64,000 nucleotides of DNA from an uncultured Dehalococcoidia bacterium (GCA_958296105.1 OY282441.1:2563800-2627799); one strand, 5' to 3'; positions 24,082 through 32,590 are shown, numbered from the stretch's first letter. Numbers and translations are program-made. Notes: generated by a model not told the origin, from the letters alone.

Positions 24082-25185
24082 ATGACAAACGACGAAACAA
24101 AGCAGCCCGAGGACGCCCGTCCCAGACCCATCGGCGGACGCTCGCGCCGTCTCGTACTCGATGAGAGCGTCGAGGCGCCGCAGCCCTCGCTCGATTGGAT
24201 GTCTCGCACACTGCAATGGGATACCAGAGTCAGGCCGGGCAAGAGCGGCTTGCGCATCGGCGATCTCAACGTGGGCATCTACGGAGAGGTCCCCGACCAC
24301 TGGGAAGAGCAGACGCGAATGCCGCGCGGCGCATACCCGATGCCCGGCATTCCGCCCCTATCCATCGCCATACGCGACAAGCGCGACCTGTGGGCAGACA
24401 ACGCCGCCGACCTCTACGAAGAAGCCATACAGCGGCGCTGGGTTGCCGCCACCGACATCCCATGGCGCGCCATCGAGCCGCTTCCCGACGACGTCGAAGC
24501 CGCCATGTGCCAGCTTTGCACCGAGCTTAGCCAAGCCGCCAACGTCGAGTTCGAGACCATCGGCTACTGGCTTCAGCACATGTCCTACGGCTACCACGAG
24601 GTGAAGCTGTTTCTCGCCACCAACATGTTCGACGCCGGCCGTCACCATGAAGCGTTCAGAAAGCGCGCGCTCGCCAACGGCGGCGGTCTGGGCGTGGAGA
24701 GTCGCGGTCTGGTCAACCGCATGATTCTGGAGAGCAAGGGAGGCTGGTCGGAGACGAGCCTGCTTCTCCACCTGCTCAGAGGCACTTTCATCTTGGCGAT
24801 CTACCGCTATGGCGAGCGCTTCGCCAACAACCCCGCTGAGAAGGTACTGTTCGCGCGCGCAATGCAGGACAAGGCGCGCCACATCGCCTATGGACTTCAG
24901 CATCTGCGCTACGCGATCACCCACAAGCAGGACAAAGCGCAGGTGTTCACTCAGCTTCTGAACATCGGCGAGCGGATCTTCGTCCGCGAGCTCGACGAAC
25001 CCGCCATGCTGGAGCCGCTGGCTATCGTCTTCGGCGGCGGCATCGAGGGCGCGAGGGCAGGCATGGCTCAGGTCAGGCGCATGATGGCAGACTGGGCGCG
25101 CGGCTATCTCGCCGCCACCGAGTGGCTGGGAATCGCGCGGGATGCCGCCTTCCCCAAAGAGCTGGCGCAGTATCTGGAGGATTGA
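24082..25185 (+). CDS. ferritin-like paralogue lacking iron ligands
   Basis: 367 aa, clear paralogue of the 21188 protein: both have RKRALANGGG after helix 2, ATDxPW before helix 1 and a matching C-terminal layout. The metal ligands differ: DESRH becomes DAGRH near residue 183, the Glu of SGEGAVL becomes LRGTFIL near 232, and the second DESRH becomes DKARH near 262. The first-helix LYEEAI is retained. A diiron site as in the paralogue is therefore unlikely. I infer a structural or regulatory partner, possibly a heterodimer subunit. A hydrophobic change in the third helix (TFILAIYRYG) fits loss of the metal pocket. ATG 24082 starts MTNDETKQPED. Confidence 0.78.
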   Translation: MTNDETKQPEDARPRPIGGRSRRLVLDESVEAPQPSLDWMSRTLQWDTRVRPGKSGLRIGDLNVGIYGEVPDHWEEQTRMPRGAYPMPGIPPLSIAIRDKRDLWADNAADLYEEAIQRRWVAATDIPWRAIEPLPDDVEAAMCQLCTELSQAANVEFETIGYWLQHMSYGYHEVKLFLATNMFDAGRHHEAFRKRALANGGGLGVESRGLVNRMILESKGGWSETSLLLHLLRGTFILAIYRYGERFANNPAEKVLFARAMQDKARHIAYGLQHLRYAITHKQDKAQVFTQLLNIGERIFVRELDEPAMLEPLAIVFGGGIEGARAGMAQVRRMMADWARGYLAATEWLGIARDAAFPKELAQYLED

Positions 25186-25257
25186 GAATTCGCAGCTCGG
25201 AAATTAGACCCCACACCCGCGACGCGCCGCCCCCAGACCGGCGGACTGGAGCCTAAC

Positions 25258-25695
25258 TTGCCCCTGTTTCCCTCAGTCGAGTGGTTCGACGCCGTGCGCC
25301 GCGAGTTCAACTCCGATGAATCCGTGCGCGACGGCGGCGGCGGCACGTGCGACGCCAAAGTGGGCGTCAAGGTCGGCGGCGCGCTGTACCTGCTCGTGTT
25401 CGAGGGGTTCGAGTGCGCGTCCGCGTCCGAGATCGAAGAGTCCGCGCTCGCTTCCACCGACTTCTACCTAGACATGCCGCGAGAAGACTGGCGCGACATG
25501 GTCGCCAACATCGCCGAGAATGGCGAGGCAGACTTCGACCACACGCTGAACACGCTCGATCTCGACAGCGAGGACGGGCTGGCAATGTCCTACACAGGCG
25601 ACCAGTACCTTCAGGACCTGTTCTACAGATACAACCAGACGTTCCAGTACTTCTTCGATCTGTCGTCCAGAGTGGATACGGCCTTCGAGGAGTGA
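25258..25695 (+). CDS. SCP2-like small protein A
   Basis: 145 aa, starts at TTG 25258, which has GGAG six bases upstream; a TTG start is also used or available in its tandem paralogue. Pattern MPLFPSVEWFDAVRREFN, then CDAKVGVKVGG..YLLVFEGFEC and WRDMVANIAENGEADFDHTL resembles SCP2 sterol-carrier-like lipid-binding proteins. The fold assignment is by eye. It follows the ferritin-like genes on the same strand by about 70 bp and may act with them on a hydrophobic substrate. Confidence 0.65.
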   Translation: MPLFPSVEWFDAVRREFNSDESVRDGGGGTCDAKVGVKVGGALYLLVFEGFECASASEIEESALASTDFYLDMPREDWRDMVANIAENGEADFDHTLNTLDLDSEDGLAMSYTGDQYLQDLFYRYNQTFQYFFDLSSRVDTAFEE

Positions 25696-25700
25696 AGCGC

Positions 25701-26186
25701 GTGGACGCCACCCGGATTACGACCGCCAATGATCAGCCCAATCACCAAGAGAGAGCCGATTTGACTCTGTTTCCTTCCGTAGAGTGGTTCGAGAGTGTTC
25801 GTGAGATCGCCAACCGAGACCGAGCGTTTCGCAGGCTTGGCAGCTGCGACGCCAAGGTTGGCGTCAGGGTAGGAGAGCGCATCTACGCGCTCGACTTCGA
25901 GGCGTTCGAGTGCGCCGCAGTCAGCGAGATCCAAGAATACGCGCTCGCGGACGCGGACTTCGTTCTGAGAATGGATCCCGAGTCGTGGCGCTCGCTCTTG
26001 ACCAACGTGAAAGACAACGGCGGGGCCGACTCCGAGCATACCCTCAACACCCTGGACGTGCAGAGCGGCATAGTCCAGTCAGCCAATCCCTACGGACTGA
26101 ACAGCTTCGCCAGATACCATCTGACGCTTCAGCGGTTCTTCGACGTGTCTTGCCACATCGAGACCGAATTCGCGGACGCCGACTGA
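25701..26186 (+). CDS. SCP2-like small protein B, tandem paralogue
   Basis: Tandem paralogue of the preceding gene: LTLFPSVEWFESVREIA, SCDAKVGVRVGERIYALDFE and ADSEHTLNTLD line up with the first copy. GTG 25701 has GGAG eight bases upstream and gives 161 aa with a 20-residue leader; TTG 25761 would give 141 aa matching the paralogue's start exactly. Both are possible. Paralogue identity is about half by eye, so the duplication is old. Function unknown, likely lipid or hydrophobic ligand binding. Confidence 0.65.
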   Translation: MDATRITTANDQPNHQERADLTLFPSVEWFESVREIANRDRAFRRLGSCDAKVGVRVGERIYALDFEAFECAAVSEIQEYALADADFVLRMDPESWRSLLTNVKDNGGADSEHTLNTLDVQSGIVQSANPYGLNSFARYHLTLQRFFDVSCHIETEFADAD

Positions 26187-26216
26187 ACCGGACGCTGAAC
26201 CGACGGAGCGCGGAAA

Positions 26217-26498
26217 ATGCCCATATACGAGTACAGATGCCAAGACTGCCGACACAAGACCGACAAGCTGGTCAGGGGATTCGACGCGCCCGAATCGGTC
26301 GAGTGCCGCGCGTGCGGCGGCGAGAATACCCACCGCGTCATCTCGCGGGTCGCGTTTCACAAGTCGCTCGGCTCCCAGCTTCAGGATCTGGACAGCCGCT
26401 ACGACCGCATGGTGGACTCGGCAGCCGCAAGCACTTCGGACGCCGACCCCAACAGGTTCCTGGACAGCTCCATCCCCCTGGACGCCGCGGACAGGTAG
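26217..26498 (+). CDS. FmdB-family zinc ribbon protein
   Basis: 93 aa. Begins MPIYEYRCQDC, the FmdB/CxxC_CXXC_SSSS signature, with CxxC at about residues 8-11 and CRAC near 36-39 forming a zinc ribbon; a Ser/Asp-rich tail follows. FmdB was first described as a regulator of formamidase/amidase genes, but most members have no known role. ATG 26217 lies 30 bp after the SCP2-like gene and may be the last gene of that transcript. Confidence 0.9.
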   Translation: MPIYEYRCQDCRHKTDKLVRGFDAPESVECRACGGENTHRVISRVAFHKSLGSQLQDLDSRYDRMVDSAAASTSDADPNRFLDSSIPLDAADR

Positions 26499-26505
26499 TC
26501 AGCGC

Positions 26506-27618
26506 CTACTCCACCCGCGCATCCACCTTGTGGACCATGTTGTTGCCCATCCCCTGATAGTTCCACGGCTGTTCGGTGGGCTGGATTCTGCCCTCCTCGT
26601 CGGTGGCCCTTACGCACAGGACGCGCTCGCCCGGCATAGCGTCCCATTCGGCTGACCACGAGCGCCACGCGAACTCGCCGAGTCGGGGCCCCAGCTCCGC
26701 ATCCGTCCATGTGTGTCCGCCGTCCTCGCTGAACTCCACCCGCGCCACGTCCAGCCTGCCCGCCCAAGCCCTGCCCCGCACGGTGTGAGCGCCGCGCCGA
26801 ACCAGTCGGGTTCGCGTCAGGAAGTCGGGGACGCCGGGCGGAATCATCACCGAGCGCACACGGATCAGATCCACCGGGTCGCCCACATCGTCCGCGGATT
26901 GCGCGTAGCGGTACGTCCGCATCTGCTGGAAGCCGTCGAACGGCTCGGCAATCGCCTCTATCTTGGTCAGCCACTTGACACTGGTCATCCCGTACCATCC
27001 CGGCACCAGCAGCCTGAGCGGGTATCCGTGCTGCGGCTGAAGCGGCGCGCCGTTCATGCCGTATGCCAGCATGACCTCATCGCGCATCGCCTGTTCAATG
27101 GTGAGGCTGCGCTGATAATACTGAAGCTCGCCTCCCTGAACGCCCTGATCCACGCCTGTAAAGAGCAGCTCGACGGCGTCGCCCGCAACGCCCGCCTCTT
27201 CGAGAATCGGAGCCAGCGGCGTCCCCGTCCACTCGGCGGTGCCTATCGCTTCCAGAAGCCACGGCTGGCTGATTGCGCGAGGCTCCATCAGCGCGCGCCC
27301 GTTGCCCGCGCACTCCATCGTAACCGGAAGGCTGACGGGCGCGCGCGCCCTGACTTCGTCCATGTCCAGCGTGGCGGGTCTGCTGACCAGTCCGCCTATC
27401 TCCAGACTCCAGTCGTCCTCGCTGGCGTGGGGAATGTCGAAGTGGATGAGAAGGTAGTGCATTCCCGTTGGCGTGACGTCGTAGCGCAGCCCCTCCAGCG
27501 GCATTCCCCTGTTGCGCAGGGCAAGCTGAATCTCCTCGCGGTAGAACAGGTCGGTCTTGGCGGTCTTGTCACCGTCTCCCACCTGTCTGAATTCGTATGT
27601 AGCTCTCTGGCTGGACAT
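26506..27618 (-). CDS. sulfite oxidase family molybdopterin enzyme
   Basis: 370 aa, sulfite oxidase / YedY-type Moco domain followed by a Mo-co dimerisation (Ig-like) domain. Moco Cys in LPVTMECAGNGRALM (about residue 102); PWLLEAIGTAEWTGTPL, GYPLRLLVPGWYGMTSVKWL and the C-terminal GRAWAGRLDVARVEFSEDGG are family hallmarks. No Tat signal is seen, so it appears cytoplasmic unless the start is wrong. ATG 27618 (MSSQRATYEF) preferred; an upstream ATG at 27681 runs through a palindrome. Convergent with fmdB. Confidence 0.9.
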   Translation of the reverse strand: MSSQRATYEFRQVGDGDKTAKTDLFYREEIQLALRNRGMPLEGLRYDVTPTGMHYLLIHFDIPHASEDDWSLEIGGLVSRPATLDMDEVRARAPVSLPVTMECAGNGRALMEPRAISQPWLLEAIGTAEWTGTPLAPILEEAGVAGDAVELLFTGVDQGVQGGELQYYQRSLTIEQAMRDEVMLAYGMNGAPLQPQHGYPLRLLVPGWYGMTSVKWLTKIEAIAEPFDGFQQMRTYRYAQSADDVGDPVDLIRVRSVMIPPGVPDFLTRTRLVRRGAHTVRGRAWAGRLDVARVEFSEDGGHTWTDAELGPRLGEFAWRSWSAEWDAMPGERVLCVRATDEEGRIQPTEQPWNYQGMGNNMVHKVDARVE

Positions 27619-27639
27619 GAGGACTTCACCCCGCCGCAA

Positions 27640-27664
27640 CCCCTCTCCCATCGAGGAAGAGGGG
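27640..27664. repeat. palindromic GC-rich repeat
   Basis: CCCCTCTCCCATCGAGGAAGAGGGG can fold with CCCCTCT/AGAGGGG arms. It resembles the element at 62161-62204 (CCCTCTCCCTCGATGGGAGAGG) read in the same orientation, so it is one of a dispersed family. Confidence 0.6.
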
Positions 27665-27685
27665 ACTTTAACCGTCTGCAATTGC

Positions 27686-27834
27686 CGCCGCGCCGACTAC
27701 AGGATTACGACTTGGCGCAGGCTGTGGCGATGGAATCGGCAGCTGTCGCCGCGCCGATTACAGGATTACGACTTGGCGCAGGCTGTGGCGATGGAATCGG
27801 CAATTGTCGCCGCGCATATTACAGGATTACGACT
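27686..27834. repeat. 61-bp tandem repeat extending the 3' end of the dehydrogenase gene
   Basis: Units start CGCCGCGCC at 27686, 27747 and 27808 (offset 61 bp each); the first two are nearly identical, the third is partial. The core ACAGGATTACGACT of the third unit encodes the last codons (SVVIL, stop) of the MscR-like gene, so the other units are extra copies of that gene's 3' end plus spacer. Confidence 0.9.
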
Positions 27835-28904
27835 GAACGCAGCACCTCGCCGCGTTCCATCTTGTGGAACGCCTCCTCGACCTCGTCGAGCGCGATGGTC
27901 TCCGACACGAACGCCTCCAGATCGAGCCTGCCCTGAAGGTGCAGGTCTATGAACATGGGGAAGTCCCTAGTAGGCAGGCAGTCGCCGTACCACGAAGACT
28001 TGAGCGCGCCCCCCCTCCCAAAGACTTCGAGCATGGGAAGCTCGATCTTCATGTCGGGGCTTGGAACTCCGACCAGCACCACCGTACCCGCCAGATCGCG
28101 GGCGTAGAACGCCTGCTCGTAAGTGGCGGGATTGCCCACCGCCTCGATTGCCACGTCGACCCCGTTGCCGCCCGTCAGATCGCGTATCGCCTCTACCGGG
28201 TCGGTCTGCGTGGAGTCTATCGTGTGAGTGGCGCCGAACCCCTTCGCCCACTCCAGCTTCCTGCCGTCTATGTCCACGGCTATTATGGTGCGCGCCCCCG
28301 CTAGTCGCGCGCCGGCGATGGCGGCGTCCCCCACTCCGCCGCAGCCGATCACGGCGACCGAGTCGCCTCGGCTCACGCCGCCCGTGTTGACCGCCGCCCC
28401 AAGCCCTGCCATCACGCCGCAGCCGATCAGCCCCGCGGCCGCGGCTGAGGCGGCAGGATCGACCTTCACGGCTTGCCCGGCGTGAACTAGCGTCAGCTCG
28501 GTGAACGCGCCGATGCCCAGCGCGGCGGAGAGAGGGCTTCCGTCTGCCAGCGTCATCTGCTGAGCGGCGTTCATGCTGTCGAAGCAGTACCAAGGGCGAC
28601 CTCGAAGACACGAGCGGCAGCTGCCGCAGGGCGCGCGCCACGCTATGATCACGAAGTCGCCGGGCTGAACGTTGGATACGCCGTCTCCCACCTCTTCCAC
28701 GACGCCCGCGGCTTCGTGTCCGAGCAGGAAGGGGAATTCGTCGTTTATCGCGCCTTCTCGATAGTGGAGATCGGTATGACAGACCCCGCACGCCTCGACT
28801 CTCACCAGCGCCTCGCCCGGACCCGGATTGGGAACCAGGATATCCTCGATTGTGACCTCCGCTCCCTTGGAGCCTGCTATTACACCCTTGACTCGATTGG
28901 ACAT
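27819..28904 (-). CDS. zinc alcohol dehydrogenase, S-(hydroxymethyl)mycothiol dehydrogenase-like
   Basis: 361 aa class III-type MDR dehydrogenase. Catalytic Zn ligands in [14 protein letters not shown] and [12 protein letters not shown]; structural Zn Cys set in [17 protein letters not shown]; Rossmann motif [19 protein letters not shown]; then [15 protein letters not shown]. The run [20 protein letters not shown] and [15 protein letters not shown] closely match MscR-type formaldehyde dehydrogenases that use mycothiol. Chloroflexota are not classic mycothiol makers, so the true thiol cofactor is open. ATG 28904; downstream repeats begin at its stop. Confidence 0.88.
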   Translation of the reverse strand: MSNRVKGVIAGSKGAEVTIEDILVPNPGPGEALVRVEACGVCHTDLHYREGAINDEFPFLLGHEAAGVVEEVGDGVSNVQPGDFVIIAWRAPCGSCRSCLRGRPWYCFDSMNAAQQMTLADGSPLSAALGIGAFTELTLVHAGQAVKVDPAASAAAAGLIGCGVMAGLGAAVNTGGVSRGDSVAVIGCGGVGDAAIAGARLAGARTIIAVDIDGRKLEWAKGFGATHTIDSTQTDPVEAIRDLTGGNGVDVAIEAVGNPATYEQAFYARDLAGTVVLVGVPSPDMKIELPMLEVFGRGGALKSSWYGDCLPTRDFPMFIDLHLQGRLDLEAFVSETIALDEVEEAFHKMERGEVLRSVVIL

Positions 28905-29047
28905 GAGACTCGAACCTCCTGAATCACGCTGGCAGGGTTGGGCAGCCCAGCGAACCGCTCGTCCACGCCGCAGAGGGTGAACGACGAGACGGAGACGCCC
29001 GGACTCCCGCCAAGAACAAACCGACGTGATTCTATCAGATTGGATGC

Positions 29048-29144
29048 GTCATCGCCGCTGCGCCATGAATACCGCCGCCGCCATATCAGCGCGGACCGCA
29101 TTCAGCCCGCGCTGGAGGGCGTGTCATCGCCGCTGCGCCATGAA
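29048..29144. repeat. 22-bp direct repeat copying the MFS gene end
   Basis: GTCATCGCCGCTGCGCCATG plus AA occurs at 29048-29069 and 29123-29144. The second copy contains the last codons (MAQRR, stop) of the transporter gene; the first lies beyond the stop in the intergenic spacer, which also holds diverged GCCGCCGCC stretches. Confidence 0.85.
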
Positions 29145-30590
29145 CGCCGCCGCTATGATGGCTGTCAGGGCGATGCACGTCGCTATCAGGAAGAAATCGC
29201 TGAACAGCGACAGGCCGGCGTCTGTGAGATACGCTTGGAACTCGTCCACACGCGCTTGGGACTGCTCGGCGCTCTCACCCGGCAGGGGCAGAGGAAGATC
29301 GAGGCCAACCACCATCTGCTGAAACCTGCCTGCGCCCCACGAGGTCAGCGCCGCCAGCCCGAACGTCATGCCCACGACCCGCATCGCCGTAATGACGGCG
29401 GACGCCACGCCGCGCAGCCCGATATCCACGGAGTTGGTGGCGGCAAGCGCAATCGGCGCGATGAGCAGCCCGAAGCCGAACCCCGCCGTCGCCAGATGAA
29501 GGGCCATGGACGGGTCGGCTATGTCCAGCCCCCAGCCGCTCATCGAGCCGAACCCAACGGCGATCAGCGCCAGTCCGACCACGGCCGGCGCTCTGGGAGC
29601 CATCCGCTGGCAGGCGAAGCCGCCGATCACCGCGCCCAGCGGAATCGCCACCGTCATTCGCATCAGCATCAGGCCGCCGTCCAGCGGAGTCAGACCTAGT
29701 ACCGTGTTCGCCATGAGCGGAACAGTGACCATCCCTATGATGAGCGCGCCGCCCAGAAGCAGGTGCGTCAGGTTGGCGGCTGTGAACGAAGCGGCTCTGA
29801 ACATCGAAAGCGGGATCAGCGGCTCGGCGCTCGTCCTCTGGCGCAGAACGAACAGCCCGAAGCTCACGACCGCCGCCGCCGCATACCCCGCGAACAGAAT
29901 GTCCAGCGCGTCCACTCTGGACAGCGTCAGCGTGAGAGCGCAGAGACTGAGCGCGATCAGACCTCCGCTTGGATAGTCGATCTTGGCGCGATACCTGACG
30001 CTGGGACGCAGCAGCATCAGCAGAAAGACCAGCACGAGCAGACCGAGCGGAATGTTCATCCAGAACACCCAGGGCCAGTCCAAGAATCGGGTGACGAGTC
30101 CGCCCCACAGCGGGCCGATGACGCCGCCCGCCTCTGCCGACGCGCCCATGATCCCCAGCGGCACGCCTCGCTTTTCGGGCGGGAACAGGTCTGCGACTAT
30201 GGCGATGGATATGGGAACCAGCGCGCCCGCGCCGATGGCTTGGAACACCCGCGCCGCCACCAGCCAGTCTATGCTCGTGGTCAGCGCCGCGCACGCCGAG
30301 CCTGCCATGAACAGCAGCATGGAAGCCGCGTAAATGTCGCGCCGCCCCCACACGTCAGCCATCCTGCCCAGCAGCGGCATTGCCGCCACGTAGCCGAGCA
30401 GGTAGCCCGTTACCGTCCATGATGCGCGGTCCAGCTCGTTGATCTGGACGCCGAGGTCCAGCATGATGCTCGGAAGTACGGTGACGATGACCGTCTGATC
30501 GTCCGCGGCGATGAATACGCCCACGATCACCGGCGCCAGCGCCAGATACGGCGGGATTCGGCGGCTGCGGATGTTGGACAAGATGGGCAT
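29124..30590 (-). CDS. DHA2-type MFS transporter, partner of LprG-like lipoprotein
   Basis: 488 aa, about 14 hydrophobic segments. MFS motif A GRMADVWGRRDIYAAS between helices 2 and 3; D-containing first helix FIAADDQTVIVTVLPSIM; motif C-like GIMGASAEAGGVIGPLWGG. Starts at ATG 30590, 14 bp after the LprG-like gene, so the two form an operon. In mycobacteria the LprG-Rv1410c (P55) pair exports triacylglycerides and related lipids to the outer layers. By this parallel I infer lipid export; general drug efflux is the alternative. C-terminal MAQRR end is duplicated downstream. Confidence 0.88.
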   Translation of the reverse strand: MPILSNIRSRRIPPYLALAPVIVGVFIAADDQTVIVTVLPSIMLDLGVQINELDRASWTVTGYLLGYVAAMPLLGRMADVWGRRDIYAASMLLFMAGSACAALTTSIDWLVAARVFQAIGAGALVPISIAIVADLFPPEKRGVPLGIMGASAEAGGVIGPLWGGLVTRFLDWPWVFWMNIPLGLLVLVFLLMLLRPSVRYRAKIDYPSGGLIALSLCALTLTLSRVDALDILFAGYAAAAVVSFGLFVLRQRTSAEPLIPLSMFRAASFTAANLTHLLLGGALIIGMVTVPLMANTVLGLTPLDGGLMLMRMTVAIPLGAVIGGFACQRMAPRAPAVVGLALIAVGFGSMSGWGLDIADPSMALHLATAGFGFGLLIAPIALAATNSVDIGLRGVASAVITAMRVVGMTFGLAALTSWGAGRFQQMVVGLDLPLPLPGESAEQSQARVDEFQAYLTDAGLSLFSDFFLIATCIALTAIIAAAFMAQRR

Positions 30591-30604
30591 TCGCCGCGCC
30601 GCCC

Positions 30605-31294
30605 TCAGCGGGGCGGCTCTATCGAGACGGGTTCGTTGAACCCCGAAAGTATGATGGTGCGAACCACGCCGTCGGCTTCGGACGCGGTCACCCGCCCCTC
30701 GATGACCGCCCTCTCCAGAAACAGGGTGTCCGCGCCGATGGTCAGCTTCAGCTGCACCGCGTCGCCCGCCGCGGCCGTACCCAGTATTGGCTCTAGCGCG
30801 CCCACTCTCAGATCGCCGTCTACCCTGAAGGCGCTCTCCGATTGGGATGCCAGAGACGGATTTCGCATCTGCGCCATCATCGCGCCGATGCCGCTGCGAG
30901 GATCGAAGAACGCGAGCGGGCTGACTTCCGCCGGCACCTCTTCCCACGCCCCGTTCAGCGGATTGGTCATGTAGCTGTCTTCGCCAATCGTTACCAAGCT
31001 GGAGCGCACGGCGAAGCTGCCGAGCGTTCCGGTGAAGTCGACCGAAATCCTGTCCGGGCTGACCACGTCGCCCTCAGCCTCCGTGACGATCAGCGTCTCC
31101 GCAAGCGGCGTGCCGCCCCCCCTGTTGTGTTCCAGCCTGAAGTGAAAGGTCTCCAGCTCGCCCATGGCATCGCCTGATCGCTCGAGCAGGTCTGCAACGT
31201 TGACGGGGGTCGGAGTCGGGACAGGATCGGCCGTCGGCGCGGCGCGCTCGCAGGCAGCGAGGACGAGTACGGCGAAGACGAGTATCAGGCGCAT
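30605..31294 (-). CDS. LppX/LprAFG-family lipoprotein
   Basis: 229 aa. Signal peptide and lipobox MRLILVFAVLVLAAC at the N-terminus, then a Pro/Thr linker and a half-barrel lipid-binding domain of the LppX_LprAFG family: SGDAMGELETFHFRLEHN, PDRISVDFTGTLGSFAV, SSLVTIGEDSYMTNPLNGAWEEVP. ATG 31294 follows GAGGG by eight bases. Operon with the MFS gene downstream. Family members shuttle acylated lipids between membrane and cell envelope, which supports a shared lipid-transport task. Confidence 0.87.
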   Translation of the reverse strand: MRLILVFAVLVLAACERAAPTADPVPTPTPVNVADLLERSGDAMGELETFHFRLEHNRGGGTPLAETLIVTEAEGDVVSPDRISVDFTGTLGSFAVRSSLVTIGEDSYMTNPLNGAWEEVPAEVSPLAFFDPRSGIGAMMAQMRNPSLASQSESAFRVDGDLRVGALEPILGTAAAGDAVQLKLTIGADTLFLERAVIEGRVTASEADGVVRTIILSGFNEPVSIEPPR

Positions 31295-31386
31295 CTTTCG
31301 ACCCTCTCTATATATAGGAGATATCGAGGCGAGGATGGGAAAGCCCCCGGTCTTGACTCTCTCCCATCTGGAAAGGGGCCGAATCT

Positions 31387-31590
31387 CTAAGCTCCGGGAT
31401 ACCGGCTCTTGTCTGGGGCGAATATAGAGTCTTCCGGCAGATTCGGCATCCGCTTCCTGCGCACGAAGGCGGATACCACGCGACCGGATACCAAGCCGAT
31501 CCCGGCGACAGCGGCGATTCCGAACGGAACTCCCTTGAGGACCTGCCGCCGTGTAAACCCCTGTTTGGACTCTGTCTTCTTGTCGCTCAT
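31387..31590 (-). CDS. 67-aa protein with twin-arginine-like membrane anchor
   Basis: Very small protein: N-terminus MSDKKTESKQGFTRRQVLKG contains a Tat-like TRRQVLK motif followed by a hydrophobic segment (VPFGIAAVAGIGLVSGRVVSA) and a short charged tail (FVRRKRMPNLPEDSIFAPDK). It looks like a Tat signal/anchor without a passenger domain, as in small anchor subunits next to Rieske or molybdoenzymes, but no such gene adjoins it here. Function unknown. It precedes the LprG-like gene on the same strand by about 90 bp that include an AT-rich TCTATATATAGGAG stretch. Confidence 0.65.
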   Translation of the reverse strand: MSDKKTESKQGFTRRQVLKGVPFGIAAVAGIGLVSGRVVSAFVRRKRMPNLPEDSIFAPDKSRYPGA

Positions 31591-31718
31591 AACTGAAAGA
31601 CCCTTCGGAAGTGGACTCTTGCCCGAACCGTTGCCACGATATTAACAGACATCCCCCTTTGGGTGTAAGGTATAGACACTTTCGGCTGCACGAGCCGCCC
31701 ATATGATTGGAGGAGTAC

Positions 31719-32336
31719 GTGACAGACTCGCTGACCCGCGCCACGTTCGACATCCGGGAGATGGACCTTCCCGATATGGTTCTAGTCCAAGAGGATCTGC
31801 CGCCCGCCTACAGCGACTACGTTCTGCTTCGGAATGGCGAGCTGGACAATCGCGCTATGGCGGATCACGGATTTCGAGGGGCGAGCGAGGAGCGATTCCG
31901 CGCCATCGGGCGCATAGCTGGCTATCTGAGGGAGTTCGCGCCTCCACCGCCGCCGCTGGCTGCGGACGGCGTGGATTTTGCGGTGGCGTCGGTCGCCCAC
32001 CTGTTCCGCTCGCCGGAGGGCGTTCACGACTGGATGCGCGAAGTCTTTCTCAGCGGCTTTGCCGAGAACGTCGGCTCCGATGTTGGCGGCGGTCAGATAC
32101 TCGCAGGAATCGAACGCCTGAATCCCGAAGGCTTCTTCGATGAGGCCGTCGGACTCAAGACGGTACACTACACATCGGACAGCGCCATCTCTTCGACCAT
32201 AATAGACTTCAGGGTCGGACGAGTGCTCGGCGTGGTGTTCGTAGCCACCGTAGGCGACCATCTCAGACTCGAAGAAGCCACCGAGCTGGGTATCGAGATG
32301 GAGAAGCTGATCGTGGGCGTCGCGCTGGGACGATAG
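31719..32336 (+). CDS. hypothetical protein
   Basis: 205 aa, not recognised. GTG 31719 is preceded by GGAGG five bases upstream. Sequence: helical start (TRATFDIREMDLPDMVLVQE), central Pro-run YLREFAPPPPPLAADGVDFA, then alternating segments (VDFAVASVAHLFRSPEG; ISSTIIDFRVGRVLGVVFVA; LGIEMEKLIVGVALG). The layout recalls two repeated alpha/beta halves, each with an FA-V-HLF or V-Y-DF strand, as in cytoplasmic PsbP- or lipoprotein-like domains, but no signal peptide is present. Stands alone, divergent from the Tat-anchored gene. Confidence 0.75.
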   Translation: MTDSLTRATFDIREMDLPDMVLVQEDLPPAYSDYVLLRNGELDNRAMADHGFRGASEERFRAIGRIAGYLREFAPPPPPLAADGVDFAVASVAHLFRSPEGVHDWMREVFLSGFAENVGSDVGGGQILAGIERLNPEGFFDEAVGLKTVHYTSDSAISSTIIDFRVGRVLGVVFVATVGDHLRLEEATELGIEMEKLIVGVALGR

Positions 32337-32590
32337 GACGTTCGATAGATGTTCGAGCAGAATCCGCCGAAAGCCGCCCGTCTGCCCCGTCGCGCCTCCG
32401 GTGTGTCGCATCCTAGCGCGTCGGAGCGTCATTTCCCCCTGAGTGGTGATAGACTAGAGCCGTCAGAAAGCCGCAAGAGCGCAGTTTGCGAGGAGTGGAC
32501 AGCTAGAGCCGCCCCCTGTATGCCGCAGCCGCGCTTCTGCGAATTTCTCTGATCAGACACCAGATTGACGAGGAGTTCGGTAACAGCGCT

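Noticed and set aside
27686-27834. Possible CRISPR or attachment site
   Set aside because: Repeat units are tandem without variable spacers and no integrase or cas gene is near; they derive from the adjacent gene end.
29124-30947. Long N-terminal extension of the MFS gene up to 30947
   Set aside because: Residues before 30590 overlap the LprG-like gene in another frame and are Arg/Gly-rich noise.
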